Positions 57,864 to 64,000 of a DNA stretch of 64,000 nucleotides are shown one piece after another (position 1 is the stretch's first letter; every line of letters starts with the position of its first letter). The notes under the pieces were generated by a model. The model saw nothing but the letters and a program-made list of their open reading frames with translations. It did not search any database and was not told where the DNA came from. The position numbers and the translations under genes were made by a program. Origin of the DNA: Gluconacetobacter takamatsuzukensis (lineage in GTDB: Bacteria; Pseudomonadota; Alphaproteobacteria; Acetobacterales; Acetobacteraceae); the NCBI RefSeq assembly GCF_014174275.1, contig NZ_JABEQK010000009.1, positions 62,001 through 126,000 of the forward strand, written 5' to 3'.

Positions 57864-59086
57864 GGAAGCGCCTCCATGACCACCGTTTCGCTGTCCAGAT
57901 CGAACCCGAGGGCACGAAGGCGGGTGTCGGTCGCCACCTTCCGCTTGGCCGCCCAAAGCACGATGCCGCTGATCAGGACGGCGATCACCACCAGATCCAG
58001 CCACGCCCAGAGGATCTTGAGCGGCATTCCGCCATAGTCACCAAAATGCAGAGGCCGGGAAATTTCGAGAAAGCGCAGATACCAGGGCATCGGATAGGCC
58101 CCCGTCAGTTCGCCCGTACGCGCATCGACCAGGATCGGCGTGAACAGTCGCGCCCGCAGCGGCGTCGCCCCCCGCGTCCACAGCACGTAATGGACAGGGC
58201 TGCCAAAGGGGGCGCCGGGAAAGGCCAGGCCCGTCACCTCGTTGCCGGGGGACGCCTTGGCCGCCACGTCAAAGGCTGCCTGGACAGAGGACAGATGGTC
58301 CTGCGCGGCGACCGGCAGGTTTGCATAGGGTTTGAGAATCTGGCGAACATCGGTGACGCGCCAGAGGCCGAAAAGCGGGGTCTGGAGTTCGTTGATGAAA
58401 CCGGTGAAGCCGACCACCAGCGCCCAGACCAGCGTGGCGGCACCCAGCAGATTGTGCAGATCCAGCCAGGTCAGGCGCGCCGCCCGGTCCCGCCGCACCG
58501 CGCCGAATGGCAGCCGCTTCATGAAGCGGCCGTAAAGGACCGTGCCCGAAACCAGGGACGCCACGAACAGCCCCCCCATCGCCCCCATGAACAGCGCACC
58601 CGGCAGGCCCGCGAACAGATTCATGTGCAGGCGCGTGCATGTGCCCAGGATGATCCCTGTCCAGGTCCGGGGGGCGGGCTTGTCGGCAGGGGGCGACTGT
58701 TCGACCACCTTTGCCGTGCGGGCATCGAACTTGATCCAGTGGCCGGAATGGCGATTGGGAAATTTCTCGTCGTCCTTCAGGGCCTGCCAGCTTGGCGCCA
58801 TGGAAACCAGGACCGCCGGCTCGTCATCGTCCGGCGAAACCTGGGTGACGATATGGCTGGGATACAGTGCCCGGGCGTTTTCCACGATGACATCGAGGCT
58901 GGCATTCGGCGTACCGGGCGGCAGCACCGCGTAAGGTGGATCGTCGTCGCCGACAAAGGTGTCCCAGATCTGCTCGGAGAACAGCATCGGCAAGCCCGTC
59001 ACGCAGACGACCAGCAGGAACAGCGTGCAGGCCAGGCTCGTCCATTTATGGACGACGAACCAGCGGCGAAGCGTGGCCGTGGTCAT
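57860..59086 (-). CDS. PepSY-associated TM-helix protein (siderophore-iron reductase-like)
   Basis: A 408-residue inner-membrane protein of the PepSY_TM (FsrB/PiuB-like) family. First helix with the signature LRRWFVVHKWTSLACTLFLLVVCVTGLPMLF (key RWFVVHKWTSLACTLFLL), a periplasmic PepSY region (75-150), LHMNLFAGLPGALFMGAMGGLFVASLVSG, WLDLHNLLGAATLVWALVVGFTGFINEL, and a last helix LDLVVIAVLISGIVLWAA. Conserved His residues in helices (HKW, LHMNLF, DLHNLLG) suit heme binding. Such proteins reduce ferric siderophores or transfer electrons. ATG 59086 is preferred. First gene of the run to the Fur-like gene. Confidence 0.9.
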   Translation of the reverse strand: MTTATLRRWFVVHKWTSLACTLFLLVVCVTGLPMLFSEQIWDTFVGDDDPPYAVLPPGTPNASLDVIVENARALYPSHIVTQVSPDDDEPAVLVSMAPSWQALKDDEKFPNRHSGHWIKFDARTAKVVEQSPPADKPAPRTWTGIILGTCTRLHMNLFAGLPGALFMGAMGGLFVASLVSGTVLYGRFMKRLPFGAVRRDRAARLTWLDLHNLLGAATLVWALVVGFTGFINELQTPLFGLWRVTDVRQILKPYANLPVAAQDHLSSVQAAFDVAAKASPGNEVTGLAFPGAPFGSPVHYVLWTRGATPLRARLFTPILVDARTGELTGAYPMPWYLRFLEISRPLHFGDYGGMPLKILWAWLDLVVIAVLISGIVLWAAKRKVATDTRLRALGFDLDSETVVMEALP

Positions 59087-59118
59087 TGCGCCGCGCATCC
59101 GACGGATGTGGGTAAGTC

Positions 59119-59136
59119 TCGTTCGCAACTGAACGA
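59119..59136. promoter_or_regulatory. inverted repeat before the PepSY gene
   Basis: TCGTTC (59119-59124) and GAACGA (59131-59136) are perfect inverted copies around GCAACT, 33 bases before the PepSY ATG. On the minus strand it reads GTTGCGAACGAGACTTAC, which resembles half of an iron-box (TTGCGAATGAGAAT). Candidate operator for the iron operon. Confidence 0.35.
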
Positions 59137-59444
59137 CCCACACATCACCAAAATCCACCTTTCCATCCCTGCCTCCACGGGTGCGTTGACCCTTGGGCCT
59201 TTAACCCAGGCCGGTCCCAGCGATCGTCGGCTCCGCCAGAACAGGCCTCTATTATCCAAGACGATAGAGAGGGCGCGTTTTCCAGCAGCTGACGGAGAAA
59301 AATCATCCGGCGAAGGCAGATACGTCCATTTTACGCCGCGCTTCGAAAGCCACACCCGCGCCACGTTCGGAAAAAAACCGGCTTCCGACCGAATTTCATT
59401 GGAAAAATCTTCCACCCCATCGTGATGCCTAATAGGAAGGTGCG

Positions 59445-59466
59445 AATGCAAGGTATTCTCAATATG
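59445..59466 (+). promoter_or_regulatory. Fur-box-like site before the FecA-type receptor
   Basis: AATGCAAGGTATTCTCAATATG shows the ATTCTCA half-site and a TGCAA half common to gamma/alphaproteobacterial Fur targets. It lies about 70 bases before the receptor start at 59537. A shorter relative, ATATTCTCGTT, is found near 62175 before the sigma factor gene. Confidence 0.3.
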
Positions 59467-59536
59467 ACCTGTGGGAATACGTGGCAAGCGCACCCGGAAT
59501 ACACGCGCGAGCAGGCGCAGATGAGGAGCGTAAAGG

Positions 59537-62131
59537 GTGACGCGATCGACCGAGACCCGGCGGGATGACCGGAAAACGACATGCAACGGATTGCTGCTGG
59601 CAGCCACGGCGGCCGCCACGCTGGCGCTTGCGGCGCCGGCCTTCTCCCAGACGACCGGCACGGTCGCGGCAGCCAGCCAGGAGACGCGCACCTATGATAT
59701 CGGCACGCAGCCTCTCGCCTCCGCGCTGATGGGCTTCGGAAAGCAATCCGGCTTGCAGATCACGGCGGGCGGAGAGCTTCTGCGCGGGGTGAACACATCG
59801 GGCGTCCATGGGCGCCTCACGTCCCGCCAGGCGCTCGGGCAGCTTCTCTCGGGCACCGGCCTGACATACACACCTGCCGGAAGCGGCACCATCGTGTTGA
59901 CCCAGGCCTTGGCCGCGGCGATCACCCTGGGCCCGGTTCGTATCGGGGGCAATCTGTCCTCCCGTCAGGATCCGGGCGGCCCGGGGGTGGGTTATGTCGC
60001 CACCCGCACCATGGCTGGCTCAAAAACCGATACCCCGATCATCGAAATCCCGAATTCGATTCACGTCATCACCAAGCAGCAGATGATCGATCAGCAACCC
60101 CAGAACGTCATGGAGGCCCTGCGCTACATGCCGGGCGTCAGCGTCGAGGCGTTCGGTGCCTTCGGCAACGGCCCGGCCAGCGGACAGAATCCCGGCGCGA
60201 TCCAGCAGCGCGGGTTCAATACCGCGCAATTCGTCGATGGCTTGCGCTCCTATTCCGCTAGCGCCGGGGAAACCTCATTTCTGGAACGGATCGAGGTCAT
60301 GAACGGCCCGGCCTCGGTGCTGTACGGCCAGAGCACGCCCGGCGGCATCATCGACATGACCCTGAAAAAACCGACCGATACGCCGCTCCATAACGCCACG
60401 CTTGGTTTTGGCAACTGGGGACGATACGAAGCGACCTTCGATGTCAGCGACAAGGTCAACCGCTCCGGCAGCGTGCGTTACCGCATCGCGGCAATCGGCG
60501 TGACACAGGGCTCGCAGACGGATCATGTGGATTATCACCGGGTCGGCGTGCTGCCGTCCATCACCTGGGATATCGACCCGAAAACCAGCCTCACGCTGGT
60601 CGGCTCCTATATGTACACACCGGGAGACGGCACGAACTGGACACAGCTTCCACCCGCCATCCTTCTGAACGTCAATCACTATGGGCGCATCCCCCGCAGC
60701 CGCTTTCTCGGCGACCCGAACTGGAACGTGTCCGGCCAGAAGGATGCGCTGATCGAATACCAGTTTCGGCACAGCTTCAATCGCTGGATCGATTTCAGCC
60801 AGAACCTGCGATGGGAACGATCCGAAGACTTCGAAAAGAGACTCACGCGTGGGGTTATCATCCTTCCAGACCTTTACGGACGCGGCGCCTACGAAGGCGG
60901 GGGACGCGCCTCGACCGTTGGCCTCGACACGAGAGTCGGCGGGAAATTCTCCATTGGCCCGGTGCATAACAATTGGATCGTCGGCACCGATTTCCGTGAA
61001 TATGATGACAAGAACGGTACCACGTCCGACGACACGCCGGGATATAACGGATATCCCGGATCAGATGGCTACTCGTTCGTGAACGTCTATGATCCGCACA
61101 GCAACTATGTTCCGTGCATCAACATTCACTCATCGACCTGTCTCAATTATGTCTATGGAAGCAACGCCTCCTATTTTCAGGAAGGTGTCTATTTTCAGGA
61201 TCAGATCAAATATAAAGGGCTTTCCGTGATTCTCGGCGGCCGTCAGGACTGGATCAATTATCACGGATATACCGAGTCAGGATCGAACGAAAATGCGACC
61301 AGTACTTACATCCTGACGAAAAGCCACAACCTGCCGCGGCCGCAGAGCGCGTTCACATGGAGGGCAGGTCTGGTCTACAAATTCGATTTCGGCCTCGCCC
61401 CTTATTTCAGCTATTCGACCTCCTTCGTCCCGCAGAGCTTCGGCCAGAGAAACTGGGAAGGAAAACTGTTTCCTCCCCTGACCGGCAAGCAATTGGAAGC
61501 GGGGATGAAATACGAATCCCCCGATCACAATATCTTTCTGTCAGCCGCAGCATTCCGCATCGAGGAAAATCATTTCCTGGTCAACGATCCGCTTCATGAT
61601 TCCTTTTCCAGCGATGCCGGAAAGGCCCGTTCGCAGGGGTTCGAGCTTGCCGCCAATGCGAATTTCACCCGCGACCTGCGCTTCAACGCGTCCTACACCT
61701 ATGAGGACGTGACCTATCTCGACAGCAACCTTTCCAGCACGCAGAAATTTCCTGATGGCAGCACCGGCAACGTGGTGTCCGAAAAAGGGAAATTCGTGGA
61801 AAGTATTCCGCGCAATATGGTGTCAGGATTTCTGGACTATACGCCGCCAGCACAGTTCCTGAAGGGTTTTGGAATCAACGGGGGCGTTCGCTACACCGGA
61901 TTTACCTATTCCGATGCGGTCAACAGTTTCAAGGTGCCCGCCCATGTGCTGTTCGATATCGGCGCGCATTATGATTTCGGTCAGGCGCTCCACACGCTCA
62001 AAGGACTGCGTGCGCAACTTGCCATTTCCAACCTGACAAACAAATATTACATCGCGTCCTGCGGCGGCACCTATTCCTGCTATATCGGACAAGGCCGCCG
62101 CGTTTACGGCAATCTCTCCTATAGCTGGTAA
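59537..62131 (+). CDS. FecA-type TonB-dependent siderophore receptor with STN domain
   Basis: An 864-residue outer-membrane receptor. Signal peptide to about residue 37 (LAAPAFSQ). Residues 50-125 are a secretin/TonB N-terminal (STN) signalling domain: TYDIGTQPLASALMGFGKQSGLQI and GRLTSRQALGQLLSGTGLTY. Plug: IIEIPNSIHVITKQQMIDQQ, EALRYMPGVSVEAFG, IQQRGFNTAQFVDGLRSYSAS and FLERIEVMNGPASVLYGQSTPGGIIDM, matching siderophore receptors. The barrel ends RVYGNLSYSW. GTG 59537 follows GAGGAG. The STN domain together with the downstream FecI/FecR pair indicates cell-surface signalling. Ligand: an iron complex. Confidence 0.93.
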   Translation: MTRSTETRRDDRKTTCNGLLLAATAAATLALAAPAFSQTTGTVAAASQETRTYDIGTQPLASALMGFGKQSGLQITAGGELLRGVNTSGVHGRLTSRQALGQLLSGTGLTYTPAGSGTIVLTQALAAAITLGPVRIGGNLSSRQDPGGPGVGYVATRTMAGSKTDTPIIEIPNSIHVITKQQMIDQQPQNVMEALRYMPGVSVEAFGAFGNGPASGQNPGAIQQRGFNTAQFVDGLRSYSASAGETSFLERIEVMNGPASVLYGQSTPGGIIDMTLKKPTDTPLHNATLGFGNWGRYEATFDVSDKVNRSGSVRYRIAAIGVTQGSQTDHVDYHRVGVLPSITWDIDPKTSLTLVGSYMYTPGDGTNWTQLPPAILLNVNHYGRIPRSRFLGDPNWNVSGQKDALIEYQFRHSFNRWIDFSQNLRWERSEDFEKRLTRGVIILPDLYGRGAYEGGGRASTVGLDTRVGGKFSIGPVHNNWIVGTDFREYDDKNGTTSDDTPGYNGYPGSDGYSFVNVYDPHSNYVPCINIHSSTCLNYVYGSNASYFQEGVYFQDQIKYKGLSVILGGRQDWINYHGYTESGSNENATSTYILTKSHNLPRPQSAFTWRAGLVYKFDFGLAPYFSYSTSFVPQSFGQRNWEGKLFPPLTGKQLEAGMKYESPDHNIFLSAAAFRIEENHFLVNDPLHDSFSSDAGKARSQGFELAANANFTRDLRFNASYTYEDVTYLDSNLSSTQKFPDGSTGNVVSEKGKFVESIPRNMVSGFLDYTPPAQFLKGFGINGGVRYTGFTYSDAVNSFKVPAHVLFDIGAHYDFGQALHTLKGLRAQLAISNLTNKYYIASCGGTYSCYIGQGRRVYGNLSYSW

Positions 62132-62242
62132 CGGGGCAGCCCCTGGATCTCTGCGCCGTGAACGCAGGCCGGATATTCTCGTTGGCTCTTGCTTTCCCGC
62201 GCGCGTTCGCCTAACCGAAGTTAAGATTTATTCGCACTACGA

Positions 62243-62264
62243 GGCGGCATGAGATCATGCCGCC
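62243..62264. promoter_or_regulatory. hairpin overlapping the alternative start of the sigma gene
   Basis: GGCGGCATG (62243-62251), AGAT and CATGCCGCC (62256-62264) form a perfect 9-bp stem with a 4-base loop, just before the sigma factor gene. It ends 28 bases before GTG 62293 and covers ATG 62257. It has no T tract, so it is not a typical terminator; an operator or mRNA structure controlling translation is more likely. Confidence 0.45.
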
Positions 62265-62292
62265 GCCATGCGCGGGCGCGGAGGAAGGTGGC

Positions 62293-62805
62293 GTGACGCA
62301 GGAGGGTGCATTACTGGCGCTGTACCTCGCAAACCGCCGCGATCTTGTGAACTACGCCAACAGCTTTACCGGCGACCTGTTCCGCGCCGAGGATATCGTG
62401 CAGGAGGCATGGCTGCGGCTCGTGGATGCATCCCGGCGGAGCAGCTTCCACGCGCCACGCAGCTATCTCTACAGCATCGTGCGCAATCTCGCCCTGGATG
62501 AGCGCCGCCGGGGTCGGCGGGAGGGCCTGCACCTCGCGCCCGACCCGATCGATATCGTCGCCGACACCGTTGCCGCCGATCCGCCCGATGCCGAGCAGGC
62601 GCTCGCGGATCATGAGGAAATGGACCGGCTGCGTACAGCAATCGCCGAACTGCCCGAGCGCACGCGCATCGCCTTCGAAATGCACCGCTTCGGCGACCGC
62701 AAACTGCGCGAGATCGCGTCCTTCCTCGGCATTTCCGTGTCCGGCGCCGGCCAGCTCGTTGCCGAGGCTCTGGAGCACTGCAAGGCGCGGTTGAACCGTT
62801 CATGA
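62293..62805 (+). CDS. ECF RNA polymerase sigma factor (FecI type)
   Basis: A 170-residue extracytoplasmic-function sigma factor. Region 2: RDLVNYANSFTGDLFRAEDIVQEAWLRL (key AEDIVQEAWLRL) and APRSYLYSIVRNLALDERRR. Region 4: AIAELPERTRIAFEMHRFGDRKLREIASFLGISVSGAGQLVAEAL (key LREIASFLGISVS). GTG 62293 is preferred over ATG 62257 because GGAGGAA lies 6 bases ahead. Placed between the receptor and the FecR-type gene, it should direct transcription of iron-uptake genes when the receptor signals. Confidence 0.92.
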   Translation: MTQEGALLALYLANRRDLVNYANSFTGDLFRAEDIVQEAWLRLVDASRRSSFHAPRSYLYSIVRNLALDERRRGRREGLHLAPDPIDIVADTVAADPPDAEQALADHEEMDRLRTAIAELPERTRIAFEMHRFGDRKLREIASFLGISVSGAGQLVAEALEHCKARLNRS

Positions 62806-62944
62806 CAGGCGTCACACAGCCCGCGTCCTACAGCGTGGAGGATTATTTTGGAAAAGACCCGGTCCAGGTCGTCTTATGGATGAGGGACCGGCTATACGGA
62901 TCAACCGCGCGGAGCGACGTGGCGTCTCGCGCCGAAGGGTAGGC

Positions 62945-63904
62945 ATGGCGACACACTCAGATCCGGAAAAGCGACGGGCCTCGAAGGAGGCCACGGCATG
63001 GTTCGTGCTCATGCAGGAAGAGCCGGATGACCCGGACATGCTCGCGCGGTTCACGGCATGGCGATCCGCCTCTGGCCTGAACAGAGAAGCATGGGACACG
63101 ATGCAACGCACTGCGGGCCTGATCGCCCGCCTGCCGCCGGCCAATACCGGCGACTGGCGCAACGTGCCGCGCTATCAGGCACCGCGCTGGTATCGACGGC
63201 CGGCGGCCCGTGCCGCCACTGCCCTCGCCGTGGCTGCCTGCGTGGCGCTTCTTCTGGCCCCGACCGCCCTCCTCCGACTCCAGGCCGATGACATCACCGG
63301 CACTGCCGAAACGCGTGAGATCGCCCTGGGCGATGGTGATTCCGCCCGCCTGGCACCGAAAAGCGCCATCGCAATCGACTATGCAGCCGGTCAACGCCAT
63401 GTCCGGCTGCTGGCCGGCGAGGCGTTCTTCACCGTGCGGCACGATCCTGCCCATCCCTTTACCGTGACAACGGGCGCGGTGCGCACCACCGATATCGGCA
63501 CCGCGTTCGATATCCGGCGCGGCGCAAACGATGTCACAGTCGCGGTTCGCGAAGGCCAGGTGCGCGTCGAAGGCGGAACGGTGCGGGCAGGCGGTGTGGA
63601 ACTCGGCGCGGGCGAGATCCTGACTATTGGGCCGGAGACCGCCCGCCGCGCCGCCATTGCGCCAGACCATATCGGCGCCTGGGGCCAGGGGCTGCTCGCG
63701 GCCGACGAAGAGCCGATGGGCGAAGTGGTGGATCGCCTGCGCCCATGGCTGGGAGCGCGCGTGGTGATGGCCTCGCCTCAGGCCGGACGGCATGTAACCG
63801 GCGTTTATGACCTGACTGCCCCAGAGGAGGCCCTGCGCGCCGTCGCCAGGGCGCACGGAGCCGAAATTCATCATCTTTCGCCCTGGATCGTCGTAGTCCG
63901 CTAA
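62945..63904 (+). CDS. FecR-type inner-membrane sensor/anti-sigma regulator
   Basis: A 319-residue protein. N-terminal cytoplasmic domain: KEATAWFVLMQEEPDDPDML then FTAWRSASGLNREAWDTMQR, the DUF4880 pattern. One transmembrane helix (AATALAVAACVALLLAPTALL, about 92-112). The periplasmic FecR domain shows TREIALGDGDSARLAPKSAI, RHVRLLAGEAFFTVRHDPAHPF and VRTTDIGTAFDIRRGANDVTVAV. It would relay the STN signal to the sigma factor. ATG 62945 follows AAGGG by 6 bases; the frame open from 62876 is not favoured. The 139 bases before it have no other gene. Confidence 0.92.
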   Translation: MATHSDPEKRRASKEATAWFVLMQEEPDDPDMLARFTAWRSASGLNREAWDTMQRTAGLIARLPPANTGDWRNVPRYQAPRWYRRPAARAATALAVAACVALLLAPTALLRLQADDITGTAETREIALGDGDSARLAPKSAIAIDYAAGQRHVRLLAGEAFFTVRHDPAHPFTVTTGAVRTTDIGTAFDIRRGANDVTVAVREGQVRVEGGTVRAGGVELGAGEILTIGPETARRAAIAPDHIGAWGQGLLAADEEPMGEVVDRLRPWLGARVVMASPQAGRHVTGVYDLTAPEEALRAVARAHGAEIHHLSPWIVVVR

Positions 63905-64000
63905 TCCGCCGGTTGCCGGACCGCGCCGGGAAAAACCTTTCCGTCGCTCTCTCCGGAACTTTTTTTGGAAAACGCTTTCGCCCGAACGTCTCCGGATAGG
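63905..64000. other. non-coding end of the window
   Basis: After the FecR-type gene no start of another frame can be supported. The stretch CTTTTTTTGGAAAACGCTTTC is AT-rich and could belong to a promoter for the next gene, possibly another receptor. Confidence 0.4.

Larger units (their letters stand above)
59087..59536. other. 450-base divergent regulatory gap
   Basis: No supportable gene on either strand. It separates the PepSY-exb-tonB operon from the FecA-type receptor and must hold both promoters. It contains the inverted repeat at 59119 and the Fur-box-like sequence at 59445. Average GC is lower than in the flanking genes. Confidence 0.6.

Noticed and set aside
1-64000. CRISPR arrays, rRNA genes and riboswitches
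   Set aside because: No regularly spaced repeats, no rRNA-like stretches, and no recognisable conserved riboswitch core were seen in any gap, including before queA and the sulfur genes.

Overview
The window is GC-rich DNA (about two thirds G+C by eye) with tightly packed genes, many ATGA start/stop overlaps, and protein families usual in Alphaproteobacteria. The mannitol-2-dehydrogenase-type polyol dehydrogenase, the OpgG/OpgD and OpgC glucan proteins, the many TonB receptors and the overall codon style suggest an acetic acid bacterium (Acetobacteraceae, Gluconacetobacter-like). The genus is an inference; there is no rRNA to settle it.

Left part, 1-10.4 kb, looks like chromosomal backbone: the start of a periplasmic glucan protein (cut by the window edge), a ModE-type regulator, an acetyltransferase, an HtrA protease / FUSC membrane protein / polyol dehydrogenase run, an OpgC membrane acyltransferase coupled to an SGNH hydrolase, and the Mrp Fe-S carrier. 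A second backbone block lies at 15.3-20.9 kb: djlA, a ribbon-helix-helix protein, the queuosine operon queA-tgt-queG, and a PEBP protein. Between them (9.4-15.3 kb) sit a LysR regulator, a TonB receptor, a TauD-type dioxygenase and an MFS carrier. The right edge of that block abuts a degraded M16 peptidase remnant, which suggests it was inserted there.

From 21 to 49 kb the window is dominated by organosulfur acquisition. It holds three SsuA-like binding proteins but only one ABC ATPase/permease pair; an FAD oxidoreductase with a dicluster ferredoxin and an SfnC/DszC-like acyl-CoA-dehydrogenase-fold enzyme; and an operon of FMN monooxygenase, class II aldolase, cysteine-dioxygenase-like protein and four-domain rhodanese. 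A LysR gene with a peroxiredoxin and flavin reductase follows, then a 22-residue leader peptide ahead of a membrane-anchored ATP-grasp protein and an alpha/beta hydrolase. Last come a TonB receptor, a third binding protein, a DszA/NtaA-type monooxygenase and a BisC-type molybdoenzyme. The likely logic is: outer-membrane uptake, periplasmic capture, ABC import, oxidative C-S cleavage with FMNH2 or 2-oxoglutarate, then handling of the released sulfite, thiol or sulfane sulfur. The same 17-bp palindrome (AACGA-N7-TCGTT) occurs twice before the LysR gene at 36.5 kb and once inside the promoter of the leader peptide, tying these units into one proposed local regulon.

From 49 to 53 kb there are unrelated metabolic genes. 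At 53.02 kb a 42-bp 3' fragment of a tRNA-Gly(GCC) gene next to a tyrosine integrase marks the left end of an integrated island that runs past the window. Its cargo is an iron-uptake set: PepSY protein, small membrane protein, exbB-exbD-tonB, a Fur-like protein, and divergently a FecA-type receptor with a FecI-type sigma factor and FecR-type sensor, plus a broken RND pump gene.
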